From Planctomycetaceae bacterium (GTDB taxonomy: Bacteria; Planctomycetota; UBA1135; GCA-002686595), in contig WGMC01000023.1 in assembly GCA_016125265.1 (NCBI GenBank), positions 62,001-126,000 of the forward strand: a stretch of DNA of 64,000 nucleotides, given 5' to 3'. The position numbers and the translations under genes were made by a program. The notes beneath the pieces were generated by a model, which was given only the letters and a program-made list of their open reading frames with translations, was not told the origin of the DNA and searched no databases. Shown here one piece after another: positions 19,101 to 23,655 of the stretch. How positions within the stretch are numbered: the first letter of the stretch is position 1; each line of letters begins with the position of its first letter.

Positions 19101-19635
19101 GGCCGCCGGTGAAGAGGTGGCGCTGCTCGTGTTGCTCGACACGCCGCTGCCGATGCGCCCAGTGCTGTCGCGCGGCGACAAATTCAAGATCCACCGCCAC
19201 AACTTGGCGCGGCGCGGGCCGGCGTACTTGACGGAGCGGCTGCAGAGTCGTGTGCGTTGGGAGCTCAGCCGCATCCGCCAGCGTTTCGACGACTTCTCGG
19301 ACGAGGCCGCGCCGACGACGTTCCACTCGAAGGCCATCGAGGCGGCGTTCCGCGGCGCCCTGCCGCGGTATGCCGTGCAGCCCTACCCGGGGCGTGTGGT
19401 GCTCTACCGGCCCAAGCTGGACCGCGAGTACGACATGGGCGACGGGCGTTTCGTCAGCAAGGAACGCGAGTTCGTGCTGCCCGACAACGGGTGGACGCCG
19501 TACATCGGCGACCTCGAGGTAGTCGAAGTGCCTGGCGACCACGACGGCATGGTGCTGGAGCCCGCCGTGCGCGCGCTCGCCAGCCGTTTGCGCCGCGCGA
19601 TCGAAGAGAGCGAAGCCGCGGCGCACACGACCTGA
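13183..19635 (+). CDS. Type I polyketide synthase: KS-AT-KR-DH-ACP-TE
   Basis: A 2150-residue single-module PKS that should extend the NRPS product by one unit, reduce it and release it. KS (about 10-430) has Cys185 in TACSTS and both histidines (ECHGTGT, KSNIGHLD). AT (about 525-815) has Ser634 in GHSMGE and IAAHSRML where substrate motifs fall, so the extender unit is uncertain. After a 350-residue structural region, KR has GGLGGLG (about 1167) with YSST and the VDYVAAN tyrosine. A dehydratase-like fold follows (about 1383-1660): its first motif H-RTLG-G-IALL-P has one residue more than usual, and the second reads HPALLDLATG, with Gly where His/Gln is usual, so activity is doubtful. ACP Ser1805 (GGHSLIAV) and thioesterase Ser1959 (GFSGGG) with a final histidine in PGDHDGMV end the protein. 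KR before DH is not the common order. Confidence 0.9.
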   Translation: MSAPNDSRLTGNEIAIVGMAAHLPGARDVRAYWHNLANGVESIRTYTEAELRAAKVPPHLLHHPRYVRAGAPIEEMEHFDAEFFGFSPKEAAILDPQHRHFLETCWEALEDAGHVPERFGGSIGVFGGCGMGAYFAFNLLSNPALVEQVGLFLLRHTGNDKDFLSTRVSYIFDLKGPSINVQTACSTSLVAVHMAAQSLLSGECDMALAGGVTIELPHGQGYLFEEGEILSPDGHCRAFDAASQGTVFGSGSAVVVLRRLQDAIDAGDHIYAVLKGSAVNNDGAGKVGYLAPSVDGQSAAVAEALAIAEVDADEIGYVECHGTGTPMGDPIEISALTQAYRGSTKRSGYCAIGSVKSNIGHLDTAAGTAGLIKAALSLYHGQIPKSLHFEAPNPNIDFAASPFFVAKDKKPWPRGNTTRFAAVNSLGVGGTNAHAILGEAPVPAPTQPSKRPYQLLCFSARSKAALDQSQARFAAHLAAHPELDIADAAFTLATGRRTFEQRRVVAVKDRDEAMALLGANDPQRIFTHQAPDRAASVVFLFPGGGAQNPRMGRGLYASEPVYREWIDRGLNLLQSRHNLDLRPLLFAPDERLDEVARQLERPSLQLPAIFLVEVALAQLWMSRGVQPAALIGHSMGENTAAAIAGVLSFEDALGLVVLRGQLFETVPEGGMLSVPMAAEELEPLLEGQLDLATVNAPSLCVASGPVAGLAVLEERLTTRGVEAQRIPISIAAHSRMLEPILAPFRAYLASVRLHAPKIPFVSNRTGTWITEAEAKSPDYWVAHLRGTIHFSQGVRTLLENAGPRVLLEVGPGRTLSSLARQQPGLVQGQVCLSSMRHPDEKVADEAYLLAVHGRLWAAGVAVSLSDLWKGETRRRVPLPGYAFQRQRYWIEPGQAKSQERHLVRQERVADWHFAPVWREHPLPKGAAASGRWLLFADRAGLGQRIAEQVRAGGGEVVLVREADDFQRLGPDEFALAPEHGRAGYDQLLHELAHEGRLPNRILHLWSLTTDESFRPGSSFFHRTQERGFWSLFFLGQALIAEGLPEPLHTIVAANGTQSVGDEHLSYPEKATLFGPARVVPRELAGFTCRAVDLTIDRAPEGPLSPRRAYRRSLETALTQLLAEMAAAPGNGTIAWRGDRRYAQAFEHGPRPPEGKAGRVPEGAVVLITGGLGGLGLVAARELARSKRAKLVLLGRSRVPERERFQETLLLLDPAEPLAQRMQAVLELERLGAEALCLSADVTDVEEMAAALAKAKARFGALHGVLHTAGTIDDGLIATKDQASIEAVLAPKLHGTLVLAELLREEPLVFFATYSSTSAAIAPMGQVDYVAANAFLIAFATANAGARTHHTAIGWGPWSEVGMAAQAVSGADKGPRTVAARHPLFEQRRGDGRATTVLEGTWTARGHWVLDDHRTLGGIALLPGTGAIELARAALLEIGENGPFQIADLTFFRPLVVAEQGETEVRVRLEPDDEGYALDLQSLTALEDGRRGWQTHSQARLLLGALQLPDRADPAALAARLGPAERAGAEGHIPTRQGRHLGFGPRWAVVQAIHRGSGELLAELALSAPFAADVETFGLHPALLDLATGIALEAAPEYDERSLWVPVSYRRIRVFAPLPSRLFAHGRVRPARRGPSGVISVDVTVMDAEGRVLLEVEAFAMKRLEPGADVANAPRPRAAELEFDGRTGSGGERPLSPAERALRENINQGIPPEQGARELLGLLEHGASPAPIVSSLDLAQLFVQADENARGGDPEDAVSFARPELESDYVEPRDDLERTLVGYWQELLGVDKVGVLDSFFDLGGHSLIAVRLFARIKKAFDVDYPISVLFEAPTVERVASLLRESLGTSAVAAAGDTNQNGAPVATAPRQRRYVSLVPMHPADGSERRPFFLVAGMFGNVLNLRHLAGLVGRDRPVFGLQARGLYGEHEPHATFQDAARDYLEEVRSVQPKGPYLLGGFSGGGLTAYEMAQQLLAAGEEVALLVLLDTPLPMRPVLSRGDKFKIHRHNLARRGPAYLTERLQSRVRWELSRIRQRFDDFSDEAAPTTFHSKAIEAAFRGALPRYAVQPYPGRVVLYRPKLDREYDMGDGRFVSKEREFVLPDNGWTPYIGDLEVVEVPGDHDGMVLEPAVRALASRLRRAIEESEAAAHTT

Positions 19636-19648
19636 AGGACGCGACGTG

Positions 19649-20418
19649 ATGGGGCGGGCCTTCAGCCCTTGTGCGGTCCTTGCCTGACCTGGGGCGTTGC
19701 CCCAGGCTAGTATGGGGCGGGGCGTTGCCCCTTCCGGACGAGTGCACGTTCACAACCGAACGCAGCGCCGACGCACGACGCCGCGTCGACCGCACGATGC
19801 CGCGTCGACCACGCGATGCAGCGGCGAGCGCGCGATGTCACGTCGCCCGCGCGATGCCGCGTCGCCCGCACGATGGTATGTCGACCACGCGACGCCGCGT
19901 CGACCGCACGATACCGCATCGACCGCGCGATGCCACGGCGAGCGCGCGATGTCACGTCGACCGCACGACGCCGCGTCGAGCGCGCGATGTCACGTCGACC
20001 GCGCGATGCCGCGTCGACCGCGCGATGCCGCGTCGACCGCGCGATGCCTCGTCGACCGCACGATGCCTCGTCGACCGCGCGATGCCTCGTCGACCGCACG
20101 ATGCCTCGTCGACCGCGCGATGCCTCGTCGACCGCGCGATGCCGCGTCGACCGCACGATGCCGCGTCGACCGCGCGATGCCGCGTCGAGCGCGCGATGCC
20201 GCGTCGCCCGCGCGATGCCGCGTCGACCACGCGATGCAGCGGCGAGCGCGCGATGGTACGAGGACCGCGCGACGGTGTGTCCATGGGGCGAGGTCGCTCC
20301 AATCGCGCTCTGTTGCGCCAACGGCGCTCCGAAGCGCCAACGGCGCGCCCCATCGTAGCCTGGGGCAACGCCCCAGGTTTCTCGAACACACGGCGCAAGG
20401 GCTGAAGGCCCGCCCCAT
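19649..20418. repeat. Repeat island: inverted hairpin arms enclosing a 19-bp tandem array
   Basis: The left arm (19649-19719) and right arm (20346-20418) are inverted copies of each other. A 23-base outer block (ATGGGGCGGGCCTTCAGCCC, then TTG) is followed by a variable 16-18 base spacer. Then comes a 32-base inner block whose core CCTGGGGC-GTT-GCCCCAGG is itself a perfect hairpin. Between the arms lie the tandem array and a short GC-rich stretch with two copies of GCGCCAACGGCGC. The island separates the end of the PKS gene from the end of the convergent CpsD-like gene, so its hairpins probably also stop transcription from both sides. The architecture recalls inverted REP pairs. No transposase lies nearby. 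Confidence 0.85.
19773..20266. repeat. Tandem array: 26 units of 19 bp
   Basis: Twenty-six consecutive units of exactly 19 bases with no spacers and no indels, consensus GCGCGATGCCGCGTCGACC. Variation is concentrated at a few positions: GCGCG/GCACG/ACGCG at the start, GATGCC/GACGCC/GATGTC in the middle, and GCGTCGACC/TCGTCGACC/GCGTCGCCC/GCGTCGAGC at the end. A run of five TCGTCGACC-type units (20039-20133) suggests local duplication. Because 19 is not a multiple of 3, three units give a 19-residue peptide period in every frame, which creates long open frames on both strands. These have no start or ribosome-binding logic and I do not treat them as genes. Degenerate half-units may flank the array. 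Confidence 0.95.
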
Positions 20419-20457
20419 TCGGCACACACGTCGGGCGCGGGCGCCGTTTGCTGGCCG

Positions 20458-21102
20458 TCACGTGCGCGGCCAGTTCACTTCGGGGCGGTAGCGGTTGAAG
20501 ATCGCACCCAAGATCGGCAAACCAGCGGCTTCCACCTGCGAAGCTGCCCGTTTGGCGTCGGCCTTCGCGGTTCGGCGCGCGCGCAGGACGAGCACGACGC
20601 CGTCGACCTGATCGAAGAGGAGCCGCGTTTCGGGGCCCTCCGACAGCGCCGGTGCGTCGATCAGGAGCACGTCCGCCTCGCGCGCGAGTTCGACCAACAC
20701 CTCGCGGGCCGCGGGAGTGACGAGCTCCCCGGCCACCGGCGCGCGCGGCGTTCCGGCGGTCAGCACCTCGAGGCCCTTCGCCTGCGGCAGCGTGAGCCGA
20801 CAACCGGTCAACTCGGCGCGCCCGTCGAGCACGTCGGACAGCCCCTGCACCTTGCCCAGTCCCAAGTAGGCGGCGAGCGCCGGTCGGCGCACGTTCACCT
20901 CGACCAATGCCGTGCGTTGGCGCAGGTTCTGGGAGAGTTCCCACGCGACGACGCCCGCGAGGAGCGTGGTGCCAGCACCCGGCTCGGGAGCCGTGAACAA
21001 CACGCGCCTGCGCATTTGACCTGCGTCGGGTGCCAGCCGCGTCCACAGGGATTCGGTCGCGCCGCCGAGCTCCGAGAGCAAGGCCTCGAGGGGAGCGGTC
21101 AC
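20458..21102 (-). CDS. CpsD/BY-kinase-like ATPase with degenerate P-loop
   Basis: A 214-residue protein resembling the cytoplasmic tyrosine-kinase/ParA-like partner of Wzz proteins, which normally controls polysaccharide export by autophosphorylation. Fold signatures are visible: VLFTAPEPGAGTTLLA at the Walker A position, VNVRRPALAAYLGL at Walker A', GLSDVLDG, GLEVLTAG and VLLIDAPAL at Walker B. The Walker A lysine is absent (GAGTT instead of GEGKS/T), the Walker A' aspartates are replaced (VEVNVRRP), and there is no tyrosine-rich tail, so kinase activity is doubtful. The GTG start overlaps the stop of the Wzz-like gene (GTGA), indicating translational coupling. The gene ends 40 bases before the repeat island. 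Confidence 0.8.
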   Translation of the reverse strand: MTAPLEALLSELGGATESLWTRLAPDAGQMRRRVLFTAPEPGAGTTLLAGVVAWELSQNLRQRTALVEVNVRRPALAAYLGLGKVQGLSDVLDGRAELTGCRLTLPQAKGLEVLTAGTPRAPVAGELVTPAAREVLVELAREADVLLIDAPALSEGPETRLLFDQVDGVVLVLRARRTAKADAKRAASQVEAAGLPILGAIFNRYRPEVNWPRT

Positions 21103-22739
21103 TGGCCTCTCCCGAGGAGTTCGCGCTTCAGCCCGCGCGCGCTGCGCAGTTCGGGCACCACGACCAGGTTGGGAAGGCCGAGCGCACGCGCCGCGCCGCG
21201 CGGGTACCGCAGGAGGCGTTCGGTCAGTTGGCGCAACAGCGCCAATCCGACACCGAGCCCCGTACCGCCGATGATGCCGGCGATCAACATCTTGCCGCGG
21301 GAGGGACCCTCCTTGTCGGTCGGCAGGTTGCCGCGCTGCAGGGCGGAGAGGTTGGCCTCGCCCTGCTGGTCGATCTCGTTGAGCACCTCGTAGCGGTTGA
21401 ACCTCGACTTCATCTCGTCGTAGGCGTCCTGCTCGTGGGCGATGCTCACTTGCATGCGCGCGTGCAGGTCCGTGCACACTCGCAGCACCTTGATGCGTTC
21501 GCCGACGGCCTGCAGTTGGTTCTGGTAGAGCTGGATGCGCGTGCCGAGCGCCCGATCGTTGATCTCGAGTTCCGTCTTCTGCTGCTGCAGGAAGGCGTAC
21601 CGCGGGTTGTCGCGTTCCTCTGGCTGTACCGATGGGATCGTGCGCTGCGTCGAGTTGAGGCGCTCGAGAAGCTTCTGTTGCCGTGTGTCGTACTCAGCCT
21701 CGCGGCGCAGGCGTTCGGCCATCGTCAGCGATGCGTCGGTGGTCAACGCCTGACGCATCTCCTGCACACTCTGGTACTCGGCGCGGATGGCTTCGTACTC
21801 AGGGTTGGGGATGTTCTCACCCACGGCCACCTCGATGCGGGGCGGCGTCACCTTCAACTGCTCGTCGATGACCGCCAAGCGCTGGCGGTTCTCGGCGAGT
21901 TCGGTCCTGCTCGAAAAGATGTCCGACTCGAGTGTCGCCTGCTCCGTGAGCCAGGCCTCGCCCTGGACCTCGATGTTGATCAGATTGCAATCGGAAACGT
22001 GCTCGGTGAGCGCGGTGCGCGCCTTCTCGACTCGATTCTCCGCCATGTCGAGCTTGGCGCGCATCGGCGCGATTCGCTCACCCACCGAGAAGTGGTCCTT
22101 GTGGCGGCGGATGTACGCGTCGACGAGGGCGTCGACGATGCGTTTCGCTTTGTCGGGCGACGTGGTCGTGTGCGAGACGCTGATGACGTTGGAGCCGAAC
22201 TCGGGCCGCAGGAACGTCGAGCGTTTGAGCACCTCGACCGCCGCCTGCTCCAAGGACGTGCCATCGGGCAATCCGCCCGCGGGTCCGCCGCCCTGCAACT
22301 GGATCAGCAGGGACTGCAACTGGTGCATCACCTGCACGTGCAGCGGCGTCGCATCCGTGTCGAAACGCCCCGGGTCCGGTGGCGCGAGGATGTAGTCCGC
22401 GCCGAGTTCGGCCACCACCTCGCGCAAGATGCGGTCGTCGCGCAGGAGGTGGAGCTCGTCTTCGATCGTCGGCCGGTTCTCCCGCGCGCCCGGGTTGTCG
22501 ATCAGCCCTTCGATGTTGAGCTGTTCCCGCTGGCCGATGCGCAGGAGCAGCTTGGCGTCGGAACGGTAGGTGTTGGGCTGGCTGGCGCCCCACAAGAGGC
22601 CCCCCGCCACACCGAACAGCCCACAGGCCAGCACCAGCACCCGCGAGCGCAGGATGCCGAACAGCACGACCTCTTGGATGTCGAACGGGGACTGGCCCTC
22701 GTCCTCGTCGGGAATGTCGTCTTCGATGTCGCTGCGCAC
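21099..22739 (-). CDS. Wzz/GumC-type polysaccharide chain-length determinant
   Basis: A 546-residue inner-membrane polysaccharide co-polymerase. Residues about 28-52 form the first membrane segment, followed by the Wzz domain (YRSDAKLLLRIGQRE). Long charged helices (about 180-440, e.g. RLRREAEYDTRQQKLLERL) are likely coiled coil in the periplasm. A second membrane segment (about 472-492, GKMLIAGIIGGTGLGVGLALL split for description) precedes a short cytoplasmic tail. It should govern polymer length and link the inner-membrane polymerase to the Wza-like exporter. Translation starts at GTG. The kinase function that is often fused or adjacent is here the separate degenerate protein downstream. 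Confidence 0.88.
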   Translation of the reverse strand: MRSDIEDDIPDEDEGQSPFDIQEVVLFGILRSRVLVLACGLFGVAGGLLWGASQPNTYRSDAKLLLRIGQREQLNIEGLIDNPGARENRPTIEDELHLLRDDRILREVVAELGADYILAPPDPGRFDTDATPLHVQVMHQLQSLLIQLQGGGPAGGLPDGTSLEQAAVEVLKRSTFLRPEFGSNVISVSHTTTSPDKAKRIVDALVDAYIRRHKDHFSVGERIAPMRAKLDMAENRVEKARTALTEHVSDCNLINIEVQGEAWLTEQATLESDIFSSRTELAENRQRLAVIDEQLKVTPPRIEVAVGENIPNPEYEAIRAEYQSVQEMRQALTTDASLTMAERLRREAEYDTRQQKLLERLNSTQRTIPSVQPEERDNPRYAFLQQQKTELEINDRALGTRIQLYQNQLQAVGERIKVLRVCTDLHARMQVSIAHEQDAYDEMKSRFNRYEVLNEIDQQGEANLSALQRGNLPTDKEGPSRGKMLIAGIIGGTGLGVGLALLRQLTERLLRYPRGAARALGLPNLVVVPELRSARGLKRELLGRGQ

Positions 22740-22781
22740 GTGAGGGGGATGGGAACGGTCGGTCCGCTGGGGCCGCGCTGA

Positions 22782-23468
22782 TCAGGTGGTCGGGATCAGC
22801 AACGGCACGGGCAACAGCCGGCGGATGTGGTTTTCGACCCAAATGCCGACGCGGTCGATCGGCGTGTTGGGCACGTAGATCAGGTCGAACGGTTGGAGCA
22901 GGATCGTGCGCTCGTCATCCCAGTGCAGGGGACGGGCGTCGATCTTCCAGGCCCTCTGCTTTTGGGTCACGGGGTCCCAACGCACCAGGAGGGTGTTGCT
23001 GAGCCAGGCCGAGTTTTTGAGGAACCCGCCGGCGCGGGCCATGGCCTCGGGCAGCGTCAGCAGGCCGTCGGCGCGCAGTTCGACCGTGCCAGGCTCGGCT
23101 ACTTCACCCAGCACGGACACGTTGCGCGGACCGCGGGCTTCGACAGCGACCGCCAGCGTGCCGGTGCCGAACACCCGCTCGTACTCGCCAACCAGCTTTT
23201 CCTGGAGCTGGGGCACCAGCAACCCCGCCACACCGAGGGTGCCGAGGGCGCCAAACGTCGCGGTGCCGTCCTCGAGCACGAGCACGCTGACACCCTCCGC
23301 GGGCCCACCGGGCAGGTTGAGCAACAGGGTGTCGCCGGGCGCCACGAAGGAATCGGCCGCCACGCGGGTGCGGTTCACGTCCTCGGCCAGATCGCCGATG
23401 CCCGGGCCCTGGGAGGTGGCGCAGGACATGGTGGCGAGGAGCAGCAGCGCGGCGATGAGTCTTTGCAT
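22782..23468 (-). CDS. Wza-like polysaccharide export lipoprotein
   Basis: A 228-residue outer-membrane polysaccharide export protein. The ATG at 23468 begins a lipoprotein signal (MQRLIAALLLLATMSC, lipid-modified Cys16). A polysaccharide biosynthesis/export domain follows (VAPGDTLLLNLPGGP, LQEKLVGEYERVF) with one SLBB-like unit (VSVLGEVAEPGTVEL, LPEAMARAGGF). The C-terminal ERTILLQPFDLIYVPNTPID and a final helix match Wza-family ends. It is shorter than E. coli Wza (about 380 residues), with a single recognisable SLBB unit. It lies 42 bases upstream of the Wzz-like gene in the same orientation, and the three genes look like one operon. Confidence 0.87.
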   Translation of the reverse strand: MQRLIAALLLLATMSCATSQGPGIGDLAEDVNRTRVAADSFVAPGDTLLLNLPGGPAEGVSVLVLEDGTATFGALGTLGVAGLLVPQLQEKLVGEYERVFGTGTLAVAVEARGPRNVSVLGEVAEPGTVELRADGLLTLPEAMARAGGFLKNSAWLSNTLLVRWDPVTQKQRAWKIDARPLHWDDERTILLQPFDLIYVPNTPIDRVGIWVENHIRRLLPVPLLIPTT

Positions 23469-23655
23469 GGGGGGACGAGTGGGAGCTTTCGGGTCGGGCC
23501 ACAGGGCGGCACGGGCGCGCGGGAACCCTGGCGGGGCGGGGGCTCGGGCGGGGACGGGGGCCCTGGCGGGGTTCATCGGCCCCGCGCGGGCCCCCACGAT
23601 ACCGGCCGCGGGAGGGGGCACCAATCGGGGGACTTTGGCCGCGGGGCGGGGCCCC

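Noticed and set aside
19773..20266. CRISPR array
   Set aside because: Units of 19 bases follow each other directly with no unique spacers and no cas genes nearby.
19671..20491. Several overlapping open frames on both strands with Arg/Ala/Asp-rich 19-residue repeats
   Set aside because: They are translations of the 19-bp tandem array in all frames; no family likeness or ribosome-binding site.
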